From Curtobacterium herbarum (GTDB taxonomy: Bacteria; Actinomycetota; Actinomycetes; Actinomycetales; Microbacteriaceae): a stretch of 64,000 bases of DNA. A program made the position numbers and the translations under genes. Each line of letters begins with the position of its first letter. Position 1 is the first letter of the stretch. Where the stretch lies: positions 2,728,001-2,792,000 of the forward strand of contig NZ_JAFBBT010000001.1 in NCBI RefSeq assembly GCF_016907335.1. The letters run 5' to 3'. A model generated the notes under the pieces. It saw only the letters and a program-made list of their open reading frames with translations. It had not been told where the DNA came from and made no database searches. Of the stretch, positions 17,104 through 26,302 are shown piece by piece.

Positions 17104-18696
17104 GTGACCGAGCCTGACCCGCGCCTCCTCCCGAACCGTCGCTGGGCCGCAGCCCTCGTCGGGGTGATCGCGATGCTGGCGTTCCTGGCCGTCGCGGAGC
17201 TCGGTGCGCTGCTGCTCGGCGGTGCCGGCAGCCCGCTGGTCGCCGTCGGTTCCGCCGTCATCGACCTGGCACCCCGAGGTGCGAAGGACCTGATGGTGTC
17301 GCTGTTCGGCACCGGCGACAAGGTGGCCCTGTTCGCGCTGATGACGGTCCTGCTCGTGGTCATCACGGCCGGCGCGGGCGTCCTCGAGCGTCGCCGACCG
17401 CCGTTCGGTGCGCTGGTCTTCGCCGCCGGCGGGGTGCTCGCGCTGCTCGCCGTCACCACCCGTTCCGGCAGCGGCACCTTCGACGGCGCCCCCACGGTCC
17501 TCGGTGTCGCCGCGTCGATCATCGCCCTCCGGCTCCTCCTGCAGCGCCTCCGCCGGTGGGAGGACGCACGCGCCGTCCCGACCGCCGCTGCCGACCGGAC
17601 CGGAGCGGACCGCGCCGGAGCGGTCCAGCGACGGGCCTTCATCGGGTGGGCGGTGACCACCGCAGCGGTCGCGGCGGCGGTGGGCGGCGCCTCCCGTCTG
17701 GGGTCGGCGTCCCTGCAGGCGGCAGCCGCGATCCGTCGGGCCGTGCGCCTGCCGGAACCGGCGACCACCGCGGCACCGGTGCCGAGCGGAGCCAGCCTGG
17801 ACGTCACGGGGATCACGCCGTACGTCACCCCGAACGCCGACTTCTACCGGATCGACACCGCCCTCCGCGTGCCGTCGATCGACCCCGCCGACTGGTCACT
17901 GAAGATCCACGGCGAGGTCGAGGAGACGGTCGAGATCACCTGGGCCGAACTGCTGGCCCTGCCGCTCGAAGAGCACATGGCCACCCTGAGCTGCGTCTCG
18001 AACGAGGTCGGCGGCAACCTGATCGGCAACGCGCTCTGGCTCGGGTACCCGATCCGGTCGCTCCTCGCCCGCGCCCGGCCGACGTCCGGTGCCGACATGG
18101 TCCTGTCGCGGAGCATCGACGGGTTCACCGCCGGCACGCCGCTCGACGTGCTGCAGGACGAGGGCACGCAGGCGCTCGTGGCCGTCGGCATGAACGGTTC
18201 GCCGTTGCCGGCCGAGCACGGTTTCCCGGCTCGACTGGTGGTGCCGGGCCTGTTCGGGTACGTCTCCGCCACCAAGTGGGTGACCGAGCTCGAGGTCACC
18301 CGGTTCGCGAAGGCGCAGGGCTACTGGACGCCGCGCGGGTGGTCCGAGCGCGGTCCGGTGAAGCTCGAGTCGCGGATCGACACCCCCTCCGACGGCACCT
18401 CGGTCAAGGTCGGCGACCGGGTCCCGATCGCGGGCGTCGCCTGGCAGCCGCACATCGGTGTGAAGGCCGTGCAGGTGAAGGTCGGGTCCGCCGGGTGGCA
18501 GGACGCCGAGCTCGCCGACTCGGTCTCCGCCGACACCTGGCGGCAGTGGGTCTACCGGTGGACGGCCGTCGCCGGGCAGCACGAGGTGCAGGTCCGCGCG
18601 GTCAGCGCCGACGGCGAGGTGCAGACGAGCGTGCAGCGTCCGCCGGCCCCGAACGGCGCTACCGGCTGGCACGGGGTCACCATCTCCGCGTCCTGA
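17104..18696 (+). CDS. Membrane-anchored molybdopterin-dependent oxidoreductase, sulfite oxidase family
   Basis: 530 residues. The N-terminal ~190 residues carry about four membrane helices (VGVIAMLAFLAVAELGALLL, VALFALMTVLLVVITAGAGV, others), then a helix at ~190-205 tethers the catalytic domain outside. The catalytic domain has the sulfite-oxidase fold: FYRIDTALRVPSIDPADW, the molybdenum-ligating Cys297 in TLSCVSNEVGGNLIG, RSIDGFTAGTP, GFPARLVVPGLFGY. The last ~100 residues are the Mo-co dimerisation domain (IAGVAWQPHIGVKAVQVKVG). It probably oxidises or reduces a sulfur or oxyanion substrate at the cell surface; no haem partner is encoded nearby. Confidence 0.88.
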   Translation: MTEPDPRLLPNRRWAAALVGVIAMLAFLAVAELGALLLGGAGSPLVAVGSAVIDLAPRGAKDLMVSLFGTGDKVALFALMTVLLVVITAGAGVLERRRPPFGALVFAAGGVLALLAVTTRSGSGTFDGAPTVLGVAASIIALRLLLQRLRRWEDARAVPTAAADRTGADRAGAVQRRAFIGWAVTTAAVAAAVGGASRLGSASLQAAAAIRRAVRLPEPATTAAPVPSGASLDVTGITPYVTPNADFYRIDTALRVPSIDPADWSLKIHGEVEETVEITWAELLALPLEEHMATLSCVSNEVGGNLIGNALWLGYPIRSLLARARPTSGADMVLSRSIDGFTAGTPLDVLQDEGTQALVAVGMNGSPLPAEHGFPARLVVPGLFGYVSATKWVTELEVTRFAKAQGYWTPRGWSERGPVKLESRIDTPSDGTSVKVGDRVPIAGVAWQPHIGVKAVQVKVGSAGWQDAELADSVSADTWRQWVYRWTAVAGQHEVQVRAVSADGEVQTSVQRPPAPNGATGWHGVTISAS

Positions 18697-18782
18697 CGGG
18701 AGGCGTGGGTCACCGCCCGCGCGTCCGTCCCGTCGGCGAGACGCCCCCGTCGTCACCCGGCGGGGCCGAAGTGGTCCGACGC

Positions 18783-18906
18783 CGCTGAATTCTGCGGCGT
18801 CTCAACGACTGCGCTGCGTCTCGGTGACTGCGCTGCGTCTCACCGACTCTGCGGCGTCTCAGCGACTCGGCGGTGTCTCGGGGCGCTCGACGGCGTCTCG
18901 GCCCGG
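18783..18906. repeat. Degenerate ~20-bp tandem repeat between convergent genes
   Basis: About six imperfect units of the form CTGCGGCGTCTCNNCGA fill the 215-bp gap between the oxidoreductase and the methyltransferase gene, which converge here. No coding potential is seen. Confidence 0.8.
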
Positions 18907-18911
18907 CGCCG

Positions 18912-19691
18912 TCAGGCGGGGAGGGTCGCGACGACGCAGGTGCCGTCGACCTCGTCGTCGCGGGCGAGTTCGGCCGTGAAGCCGGCCGCCCGGAAGAGTC
19001 CCGCCGACACCGGCGCCTGGACGCCCGACACCTCGATGACGACGGCGCCGCCCGGCCGGAGCCACTCGGCCGCACCGGCAGCGATCCGCCGGTGCACGTC
19101 CAGGCCGTCCGCCCCGCCGTCGAGGGCGACCCGGTGCTCGTGGTCGCGAGCCTCGGTCGGCATCGAGGCGATGGCGTCGGTCGGCACGTACGGGGCGTTC
19201 ACCGTGAGGACGTCGACCTGTCCACGGAACCGGGTCGGCAGGGGCGCGAAGAGGTCACCCGTGACGACGATCCCCCGGTCGCCGAGGTTCTCGGCGGCGA
19301 CCTCGGTGGCGTCCGGGTCGATGTCGGCGGCGACGAGGTCGAGCGCGCCGATCCGTTCGAGCAGCGCCATCCCGATCGCCCCGGCACCGCAGCAGAGGTC
19401 GACGACCCGGTCGTAGCGGTGCAGACGCCGGGCGGCCTCGGTGACGACGACCCGGGTGCGAGCCCGCGGCACGAAGACGCCGGGTGTCACGCGGACGCGG
19501 TGCCCGTCGAAGGCCGCCCAGCCGAGGACGTACTCGAGGGGCTCCCCGGCCAGGCGCCGCTGCAGCAGCCCGCGGAGCCGCGTCGGGTCGCCGTCCCCGG
19601 CCGCGAGCAGCAGGTCGGCTTCTTCCTCGGCGAAGACGCTCCCGCCGGCCCGGAGTCGGGCGGCGAGGGCGTCCCGCGGGGTCGGTGCCAC
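18912..19691 (-). CDS. Putative protein N5-glutamine methyltransferase (PrmC-related)
   Basis: 259 residues. An N-terminal helical domain (AGGSVFAEEEADLLL, LAGEPLEYVLGWAAF) precedes a SAM-binding domain with VVDLCCGAGAIGMALL and VAADIDPDATEVA. The glutamine-binding motif, NPPY in PrmB and PrmC, is N165-A-P-Y here. NAPY is the variant described for the TIGR03704 family, whose target protein is unknown, so this is probably not the release-factor enzyme itself. It lies 16 bp downstream of prs on the same strand. Confidence 0.85.
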   Translation of the reverse strand: MAPTPRDALAARLRAGGSVFAEEEADLLLAAGDGDPTRLRGLLQRRLAGEPLEYVLGWAAFDGHRVRVTPGVFVPRARTRVVVTEAARRLHRYDRVVDLCCGAGAIGMALLERIGALDLVAADIDPDATEVAAENLGDRGIVVTGDLFAPLPTRFRGQVDVLTVNAPYVPTDAIASMPTEARDHEHRVALDGGADGLDVHRRIAAGAAEWLRPGGAVVIEVSGVQAPVSAGLFRAAGFTAELARDDEVDGTCVVATLPA

Positions 19692-19707
19692 GGATGCGTC
19701 CGAGGAC

Positions 19708-20685
19708 TCAGGCGGCGCCGTCGAACATCGACGTCACCGAGCCGTCGTCGAACACCTCGTGGATGGCGCGCGCGATGAGCGGTGCGATCGGCAGGACCTC
19801 GAGCTTGTCCCAGCGCTTCTCGAGCGGGACCGGCAGCGTGTCTGTGACGACGACACGGTCGATGAACTCGCTCTGCAGCAGCTCGGTCGCCGGGTCGGAG
19901 AACACCGCGTGGGTGGCTGCGACGACGACGCCCTTGGCGCCGCTGGCCTTGAGCGCTTCGGCTGCCTTGGCGATGGTGCGGCCGGTGTCGATGAGGTCGT
20001 CGACGAGCAGGCACCAGCGGCCGGCGACGTCACCGACGATCTCGTGCACCGAGACCTGGTTCGGGACGAGCGGGTCTCGGCGCTTGTGGATGATCGCCAG
20101 CGGTGCGCCGAGCTTCTCGGACCAGATGTCGGCGACGCGCACGCGGCCCATGTCGGGCGACACCACGGTCAGGGTCGCGGGGTCGAGCATCTCGCGGAAG
20201 CGCTCGAGGAGCACCGGCATGGCGAACAGGTGGTCGACCGGGCCGTCGAAGAAGCCCTGGATCTGCGGGGCGTGCAGGTCGACGCTCATGATGCGGTGGG
20301 CGCCGGCGGCCTTGAACAGGTCGGCGACCAGGCGGGCCGAGATCGGCTCGCGCCCACGGCCCTTCTTGTCCTGGCGCGCGTACGGGTAGAAGGGGGCGAC
20401 GACGGTGATGCGCTTGGCCGAGGCACGCTTCAGTGCGTCGACCATGATGAGCTGCTCCATGAGCCACTCGTTGATCGGGGCGGTGTGCGACTGGATGACG
20501 AAGGCGTCGCATCCGCGGACCGACTCGTCGAAGCGGGCGTACAGCTCACCGTTGGCGAAGGTCCGGGCGTCGGTCGGGACGAGGTCGACACCGAGCTCTT
20601 CCGCGATCGACTTCGACAGCTCCGGGTGCGCTCGCCCTGCGACCAGGACGAGTCGCTTCTGGCCGGTTGTCTTGATTCCGGACAC
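19708..20685 (-). CDS. prs: Ribose-phosphate diphosphokinase (PRPP synthetase)
   Basis: 325 residues, the standard length. Signatures: FANGELYARFDESVRG, the catalytic flexible loop VVAPFYPYARQDKKGRGREP, DLHAPQIQGFFDGPVDHLFA and the PRPP-binding VDDLIDTGRT. It makes PRPP from ribose 5-phosphate and ATP for nucleotide, His and Trp synthesis. It follows glmU by 112 bp on the same strand, the conserved glmU-prs order of actinobacteria. A 6-bp hairpin (20704-20720) lies in the short leader. Confidence 0.96.
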   Translation of the reverse strand: MSGIKTTGQKRLVLVAGRAHPELSKSIAEELGVDLVPTDARTFANGELYARFDESVRGCDAFVIQSHTAPINEWLMEQLIMVDALKRASAKRITVVAPFYPYARQDKKGRGREPISARLVADLFKAAGAHRIMSVDLHAPQIQGFFDGPVDHLFAMPVLLERFREMLDPATLTVVSPDMGRVRVADIWSEKLGAPLAIIHKRRDPLVPNQVSVHEIVGDVAGRWCLLVDDLIDTGRTIAKAAEALKASGAKGVVVAATHAVFSDPATELLQSEFIDRVVVTDTLPVPLEKRWDKLEVLPIAPLIARAIHEVFDDGSVTSMFDGAA

Positions 20686-20797
20686 GTGTGGTGCTCACTC
20701 CCTGACCCCGTGAAGGGGTCGATCTGACCCGCCGGGGCCGATGTCCTGGGCTCCGGTCGGGGCCCACCGCTGACGGCCACGGGGACCGTCGAAGGTG

Positions 20798-22225
20798 TCA
20801 TTCGCCTCGCGCGCGCCGAGCTGCCTCGGCCGCCGGGGTTCCGGGTCGGTTCTCCTCGACCCATCCCTCGGTGTTGCGCTGTGGGGCGTAGCTGATCGCG
20901 AGCGACCCGGCCGGCACATCCTTGCGGACGGTCGTGCCTGCACCGGTGTACGCCCCGTCGCCAATCCTAACCGGGGCGACGAACACGTTGTGCGACCCGG
21001 TCCGGACGTCCGAGCCGATGACGGTGCGGTGCTTGTGCACGCCGTCGTAGTTCGCCGTGATGGTGTTCGCACCGATGTTGGAGTCGTCCCCGACCTCGGT
21101 GTCGCCGATGTACGACAGGTGCGGGACCTTGCTGCCGCGGCCGATCACGGCGTTCTTGGTCTCGACGAAGGTACCGATCTTGCCGCGCGCGCCCAGGAAC
21201 GTACCGGGACGCAGGTACGCGAAGGGCCCGACCGAGGCACCGTCACCGATGACCGCCAGGGTCGCGTCGACCCGGTTCACGGTGGCGCCGGAGCCGACCT
21301 CGGTGTCGCGCAGGGTGGTGCCCGGCCCGACGACGGCCCCGCTCGCGATGGCCGTCGCGCCGATCAGCTGGGTGTCCGGCAGCAGTTCGGCGTCGGGTTC
21401 GATCGTGACGTCCAGGTCGATCCAGGTCGAGGCCGGGTCCTGCACGGTGACGCCGGCCAACTGGTGCCGACGGACGATGCGGGCGTTGAGCTCACGCGCG
21501 GCGTCGGAGAGCTGCGCGCGGTCGTTGATGCCGACGACGAGCCACGGGTCGGTGAGCGTCACGACGTCGACCCGTCCGCCGCGGGCTGCGACGAGCTCCG
21601 GGACGTCGGTGATGTACTTCTCCCCCTGGGCGTTCTCGGTCGTCAGGGACGGCAGGACCGCACGCAGGTGGGTGACGTCGAACGCGTAGATGCCGGCGTT
21701 CGCCTCGGTGATCCGCAGCTGCTCCGGTGTGGCGTCCTTGTGCTCGACGACCCCGGCGAACGCACCGTCGGCGTCACGCACGATCCGTCCGAGTCCGGTC
21801 GGGTCGGGCGCGATCGCGCTGACGAAGGTGGCTCCGTGCCCGCCGTCGCCGTGGGCGTCGACGAGGGTGCGGAGGCTCGGCGCGTCGAGCAGCGGGACGT
21901 CGCCGGACAGCACCACGACGACGCCGTCGAAGTCGGCAGGGAGCGCGTCCACCGCGACCTCCACAGCGCGCCCGGTGCCGGGGACGTCGTCCTGGTCCAC
22001 GATGCGGGCGTCGGGTGCTCGCTCGGTGATCTCCGCGGCGACGCGGTCACGCTCGTGTCGCACGACGACGACGACGTGGTCCGGGGACAGTGACTCCGCG
22101 GTGCGGAGCACGTGGGCGATCAGGGGCAGGCCGGCGAGCCGGTGCAGCACCTTGGGGAGCGAGGACTTCATGCGCGTGCCCTGCCCGGCGGCGAGGACGA
22201 CGACGGCGATCCGCTGGTCGGTCAT
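20798..22225 (-). CDS. glmU: Bifunctional GlmU (UDP-GlcNAc pyrophosphorylase/GlcN-1-P acetyltransferase)
   Basis: 475 residues. The N-terminal uridyltransferase has VVVLAAGQGTRMKSSLPKVL, and the C-terminal left-handed beta-helix acetyltransferase has hexapeptides around GPFAYLRPGTFLGARGKIGT and KVPHLSYIGDTEVGDDSNIG. It makes UDP-GlcNAc for peptidoglycan and other envelope polymers. The ATG at 22225 fits the family N terminus; an ATG three codons upstream is also possible. It heads the glmU-prs run; its upstream region is the long repeat array. Confidence 0.96.
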   Translation of the reverse strand: MTDQRIAVVVLAAGQGTRMKSSLPKVLHRLAGLPLIAHVLRTAESLSPDHVVVVVRHERDRVAAEITERAPDARIVDQDDVPGTGRAVEVAVDALPADFDGVVVVLSGDVPLLDAPSLRTLVDAHGDGGHGATFVSAIAPDPTGLGRIVRDADGAFAGVVEHKDATPEQLRITEANAGIYAFDVTHLRAVLPSLTTENAQGEKYITDVPELVAARGGRVDVVTLTDPWLVVGINDRAQLSDAARELNARIVRRHQLAGVTVQDPASTWIDLDVTIEPDAELLPDTQLIGATAIASGAVVGPGTTLRDTEVGSGATVNRVDATLAVIGDGASVGPFAYLRPGTFLGARGKIGTFVETKNAVIGRGSKVPHLSYIGDTEVGDDSNIGANTITANYDGVHKHRTVIGSDVRTGSHNVFVAPVRIGDGAYTGAGTTVRKDVPAGSLAISYAPQRNTEGWVEENRPGTPAAEAARRARGE

Positions 22226-23076
22226 GCGTCCCATCCTGGCCCACGGCCCCGGCATCGTCCGACCGTCGTGCCGTTCAGTGGAGAACTCCGCGGTGAACCG
22301 CATCGGTGCAGGAGAACCCGCACCGGACCGACACCGCCACACCTGGCCAGGCCGGCCCCGGACCTCCCGGCTGTCACCGATCGCCGTGCCAGGCGCCGGC
22401 CAGCCGACCGCGACACTCCCGGGTGCCGGTCGCCCAGAGGTCACGAAGTGTCGCTCCGAGCCCGCGAGAACGACGCTTCGTGACCCCTCGGCGGACTGAG
22501 CGGCAAGTCGTGCGACCCCGGCAGCCCACGGACGGGAGGCACACACAACGTCCGGCACCGAGCCTCCCGCCCGCCCGGCGGCCGCGACACCCCCGGGTGC
22601 CGGTCGCCGAGAGGTCACGAAGTGTCGCTCCGAGCGTGCGAGAACGACGTTTCGTGACCCCTCGGCGGAACTGAGCGGCAGGTCGTGCGACCCCGGCAGC
22701 CCACGGACGGGAGGCACACACAACGTCCGGCACCGAGCCTCCCGCCCGCCCGGCGGCCGCGACACCCCCGGGTGCCGGTCGCCGAGAGGTCACGAAGTGT
22801 CGCTCCCAGCGCGCGAGAACGACGTTTCGGGACCCCTCGGCGGAACTGAGCGGCAGGTCGTGCGACCCCGGCAGCCGACGGACGGGAGGCACACACAACG
22901 TCCGGCACCGAGCCTCCCGCCCGCCCGCCGGCCGCGACACCCCCGGGGGCCCGGCGCCGAGAGGTCACGAAGTGTCGCTCCCAGCGTGCGAGAACGACGT
23001 TTTGTGACCCCTCGGCGGAACTGAGCGGGGTGTTGTGACCGGTCGGCCGCAGGCCACAGGCCGCAGGCCGCAGGCC
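22226..23076. other. 850-bp intergenic region containing a 175-bp tandem array
   Basis: No gene is supported on either strand. 22226-22440 holds the glmU 5' region, and 22441-23028 is the repeat array. Open frames through the array exist in several frames but simply repeat with the array and have no ribosome sites or recognisable domains. Confidence 0.8.
22441..23028. repeat. Four tandem copies of a ~175-bp repeat
   Basis: Copies begin TCACGAAGTGTCGCTCC at 22441, 22615, 22790 and 22965 (periods 174, 175, 175); the last is truncated after ~64 bp. Each unit has an inverted repeat GTCACGAA...TTCGTGAC spanning ~45 bp and, about 90 bp later, a degenerate GGGAGGC...GCCTCCC hairpin resembling the terminator hairpins elsewhere in the window. 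Copies differ at few positions, so the expansion is recent. It lies between the 3' end of the MFS gene and glmU. Confidence 0.97.
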
Positions 23077-24471
23077 TCAGGCCGCCGCAGCCGCCGCCGG
23101 CTCGTCGCGGACGAAGGCCATCAGCACCAGCCCCGCGACCAGGACCACGACGACCCCGAGGATCCCGTACCGCGTCGACCCGCTGATCGTCACCGCGAGC
23201 CCGAACAACGCCGGCGCGATGAACGACGCCGCCCGCCCGGTCGTGGCGTAGAGGCCGAAGAGCTCACCCTCGCGGCCGGGCGTCGCGAGCTTCGCCAGGT
23301 ACGCCCGGGAGGACGACTGCACCGGCCCGACGAACATGCAGAGCCCGAGGCCGAGCACCCAGAACGACGCCTGCGCGGACCCGGCGAACAGCACCGCGGT
23401 ACCGAACACCGACAGGCCGACCAGGGACACCATGATGAGCGGCCGGGACCCGAAGCGGTCGTCGAGCCGGCCGGAGACGACGGTGGAGATGCCGGCGACG
23501 ACGTTGGCCACGATCGCGAACATGATGACGCCGGACGGGCTGAAGCCGAACACCTGTGCGGCGATGATCCCGCCGAACGTGAACACGGCACCGACGCCGT
23601 CGCGGAACACGGCGCTGGCGAGCAGGAAGGCCAGGACGTTCCGGCGGGTGCGCCAGAGCCGGGCGACGTCCCGTCCGAGGTCGGCGTAGGCGGACCAGAG
23701 GGACCCGCGGCGGCTCGGGTCGGCCGGGGCCTCGGGCACGACGACGAACAGCGGGATCGAGCTGACGGCGAGCCAGACGGCGGCGATGCCGATCGCGACG
23801 CGCACGTCCCACTGCCCGGTGGCGACGGTCGCGGGCAGCTGCAGGAGCCCGCCCTTGCCGTCGACGCCGAAGTCCTGGATGCAGAGCAGGAGCAGCACGA
23901 TGAGCAGGACGATGCCGCCGAAGTACCCGGCGGCCCAGCCGATCGCGGACACCCGGCCGGTCTTCGGCCCGGTGGCGACCTGGCCGAGCATGGCGTTGTA
24001 CCCGACGCAGGCGATCTCGTACGCGACCGTGCCGATGCCGATCAGGGCGGCGCCGAGCACCAGGTAGGGCTGGGCGGGGGCGACGAAGACCATGCCGACG
24101 ATCGACAGGACGATGCCGATCGTGGCGATGAACACCGAGCGCTTCCGGTGACCGGAGGTGTCGGCGAGCCGGCCGATCGCGGGTGCGACGAGGGCGACGA
24201 CGATGCCGGCGACGGTCAGCGCGGTGGAGACGGTCGCGGCGTTGTGGGCGAGTTCGCGTTCGACGGCGGCGGCTGCGGCGGACGAGGACCCCTCGGCAGC
24301 GACGAGTGCCGGGTCGACGAACGCCCGGCTGGCCAGGTACGTGCTGAACACGAACGTGGTGACGACGGCGTTGAAGGCTGCGGAGCCCCAGTCCCAGAGC
24401 GCCCACGACAGCAGTGCCCGACGCCGGAGCGGGGTCGGCGGAGCCTCGGCGGTCGTCGGCGTACCGGTCAT
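23077..24471 (-). CDS. MFS transporter, UMF1 (Atg22-like) family
   Basis: 464 residues with about 11-12 membrane helices. The N-terminal LLSWALWDWGSAAFNAVVTTFVFS is the hallmark of the UMF1 family, which also includes vacuolar effluxer Atg22. Other family-like segments are IGRLADTSGHRKRSVFI (MFS loop 2-3) and FVGPVQSSSRAYLA. The substrate is unknown for bacterial members. The last residues are Ala-rich. It has no obvious operon partner; the AraC gene upstream ends ~100 bp before its start. Confidence 0.88.
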   Translation of the reverse strand: MTGTPTTAEAPPTPLRRRALLSWALWDWGSAAFNAVVTTFVFSTYLASRAFVDPALVAAEGSSSAAAAAVERELAHNAATVSTALTVAGIVVALVAPAIGRLADTSGHRKRSVFIATIGIVLSIVGMVFVAPAQPYLVLGAALIGIGTVAYEIACVGYNAMLGQVATGPKTGRVSAIGWAAGYFGGIVLLIVLLLLCIQDFGVDGKGGLLQLPATVATGQWDVRVAIGIAAVWLAVSSIPLFVVVPEAPADPSRRGSLWSAYADLGRDVARLWRTRRNVLAFLLASAVFRDGVGAVFTFGGIIAAQVFGFSPSGVIMFAIVANVVAGISTVVSGRLDDRFGSRPLIMVSLVGLSVFGTAVLFAGSAQASFWVLGLGLCMFVGPVQSSSRAYLAKLATPGREGELFGLYATTGRAASFIAPALFGLAVTISGSTRYGILGVVVVLVAGLVLMAFVRDEPAAAAAA

Positions 24472-24568
24472 GGCGGAACCGTAGCGCCTCCGGGTGTCCG
24501 CGGAGGTGTCCAGCAGCGTGTCCGGCACCGTGCCCGGTGGCGTCCGACCCACGGACGGGAGGCGCGAC

Positions 24569-25582
24569 TCACCGCCGCAGGGTCTGCTTCGGGTACTCGC
24601 CGAACCGCTCCGCGTACGCCGCCGAGAACCGCCCGAGGTGCGCGAAGCCCCACCGCGTGGCGACCTGTCCGACCGAGACCGTCCGGGAGTCCCGGACCAG
24701 GAGCTCCTCGTGCACCCGGTCCAGCCGCACCTGCCGCAGGTAGGCCAGCGGCGACAGCCCGAAGGTGCGCCGGAACGACTCCTGCACGCTGCGGACGCTG
24801 AGCCCGGCGACCCGCGCCAGGTCGGTGATCGTGATCGGGTCGTCGGCGTGCGCGTGGATGTGCTCGACGACGGCGCGGAGCTTGGCCTGCCGCGGGTGCA
24901 GCAGTTCGGCGGGCAGCTGGTCGAGCTGCGGCGGCACGACCTGCAGGAAGGCGTCGACGGTGTGCCGCTTCGCCTCGTTCCAGACGAGCGAGCCGGTCCC
25001 GCCCTCCCGCAGTGCACGGGCCAGGGCGCCGAGGGAGTCCCGCCACCGCCGGACGGCCAGGGCGTCCGCGGGTCGCAGGTGGTCGAAGCGCATCTCGAGG
25101 GTGCCGACGTCGAAGCGTTCGGCAGCGACCTCCCGGACGAAGCCGCGGTCCAGGTGGACCAGCTGCTGGTCGTAGTCGGTGGCGACGAAGACGACGTCCC
25201 GGTGCGCCGGGAACAGCATCGGCTGCCCGACCCGGAGAGGGACCCGGTCGCGCAGGGTGTCCGGTGTGCCGGAGCCCGCGGTGAGCCAGCTCATCACCAG
25301 GTCGTCGCTCGGTGCGGAGGCCCCACGGAGGAAGCCGTTCATGGTGGACCGGCGCATCGAGACGTCGGAGTCGCCGACCGCTGTGTAGCGGTAGGAGAAC
25401 TCCCCCTCGGTCCGGCGCGACAGCCACTGCTTGCCGGAGTAGATGCCGGCGAGGTCGCGGACGGCTGCGTCGGGGTCGGTGCCGACCACCTCGAACCGCA
25501 CCGGGACCGCGGAGTCGGCGAGCGCCTCCCGTCCGGCGAGTTCGCGGGTCTCTGCGGGCTCGGGCGCAAGCGGCGCGCTCAC
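24569..25582 (-). CDS. AraC-family transcriptional regulator
   Basis: 337 residues from GTG 25582 (an in-frame start further upstream would add up to ~22 residues). The N-terminal ~220 residues are the AraC-binding-like domain of this paralogue group (FSYRYTAVGDSDVSM, PMLFPAHRDVVFVATDYDQQ). The C-terminal ~105 residues contain two HTH motifs (ITITDLARVAGLSVRSVQES; QVATRWGFAHLGRFSAAYAE) ending KQTLRR. It diverges from the MarR gene across a 104-bp gap with a GGATATCC palindrome. Close relatives lie at 45019 and 54174. The target is unknown. Confidence 0.88.
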   Translation of the reverse strand: MSAPLAPEPAETRELAGREALADSAVPVRFEVVGTDPDAAVRDLAGIYSGKQWLSRRTEGEFSYRYTAVGDSDVSMRRSTMNGFLRGASAPSDDLVMSWLTAGSGTPDTLRDRVPLRVGQPMLFPAHRDVVFVATDYDQQLVHLDRGFVREVAAERFDVGTLEMRFDHLRPADALAVRRWRDSLGALARALREGGTGSLVWNEAKRHTVDAFLQVVPPQLDQLPAELLHPRQAKLRAVVEHIHAHADDPITITDLARVAGLSVRSVQESFRRTFGLSPLAYLRQVRLDRVHEELLVRDSRTVSVGQVATRWGFAHLGRFSAAYAERFGEYPKQTLRR

Positions 25583-25618
25583 GTCGTCACCACACTGGAC
25601 CGGGAACCAGCGGTATCT

Positions 25619-25626
25619 GGATATCC
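25619..25626. promoter_or_regulatory. GGATATCC palindrome in araC/marR divergent promoter
   Basis: An AT-containing palindrome in otherwise GC-rich DNA, overlapping GGTATCTGGATATCC, sits midway between the divergent AraC and MarR genes. It may be an operator for either. TATCCT-like -10 sequences overlap it. Confidence 0.35.
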
Positions 25627-25686
25627 TTGCCGCGAGCATGCCGGTCCCCACTCCGGTGTGTCGTGACGCACGGAGGAGGGCATCCG

Positions 25687-26136
25687 GTGAGTGACCTCGA
25701 CGTGATGGGTGCCCTGACCCGTCTCGAGCAGGCCTCGACAGCGCTGCGCAACCGACTGCGTGACCGGACCGGTGTGTCCGGCACGGACCTGTCGGTGCTG
25801 CAGTACGTGTGGCGTGCGAAGTCCGGCGACCGTTCGGTGCGCGTGAAGGACCTGACGTCGCACCTCGGGCTGACCGGTCCCGCGGTGACCGGGATCATCG
25901 ACCGGCTGGAACGGCAGGGGATCCTGCAGCGTGTGCCGAACCCGGAGGACGGTCGGAGCCGGTTCATCGAGCTGACGCCCGGGCAGGAGCAGGTGTTCGC
26001 AGCAGCGCTGGACAGCACCAACGAGCAGTTGCACGAACTCCTGTCCTCCTTCTCGGAACGAGAGCGGCGACGCCTCGTCCGCATCGTCGACCGCATCGTC
26101 GCGGCGCTCGACGGCGGAGTGCCGCCCACGACGTAG
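25687..26136 (+). CDS. MarR-family transcriptional regulator
   Basis: 149 residues with the winged-helix core: LSVLQYVWRAKSG, VRVKDLTSHLGLTGPAVTGI and the wing LQRVPNPEDGRSRFIELT. The GTG start follows GGAGGAGG about eight bases upstream. It diverges from the AraC gene and probably controls itself and perhaps that gene. Nothing in the sequence identifies the ligand. Confidence 0.9.
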   Translation: MSDLDVMGALTRLEQASTALRNRLRDRTGVSGTDLSVLQYVWRAKSGDRSVRVKDLTSHLGLTGPAVTGIIDRLERQGILQRVPNPEDGRSRFIELTPGQEQVFAAALDSTNEQLHELLSSFSERERRRLVRIVDRIVAALDGGVPPTT

Positions 26137-26302
26137 TGCAGGTTAGGGGCCTGTCGGTTCGTGGGCGAAGCAATTGTCCACGCAGCGCGGATGGGTCACT
26201 TCTCTACCTACTTGCACGGGCACGGCTCCGAACGTCGCCGTACCGTCGGAATCGACCGGGACTCCCCTCGCACGGGGGTCACCGCCGACGGGAAGGGACA
26301 CC

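Noticed and set aside
20686..20797. A tRNA gene between glmU and prs
   Set aside because: Some actinobacteria have one here, but the 112 bp show only a small hairpin and no cloverleaf or T-loop sequence.
22374..22968. Overlapping frames in the 175-bp repeat array (Arg/Gly-rich, repeated)
   Set aside because: They merely translate the tandem repeat in several frames, without ribosome sites or domains.
22441..23028. Possible CRISPR array
   Set aside because: The repeat unit is ~175 bp with no unique spacers and no cas genes; it is an ordinary tandem array.
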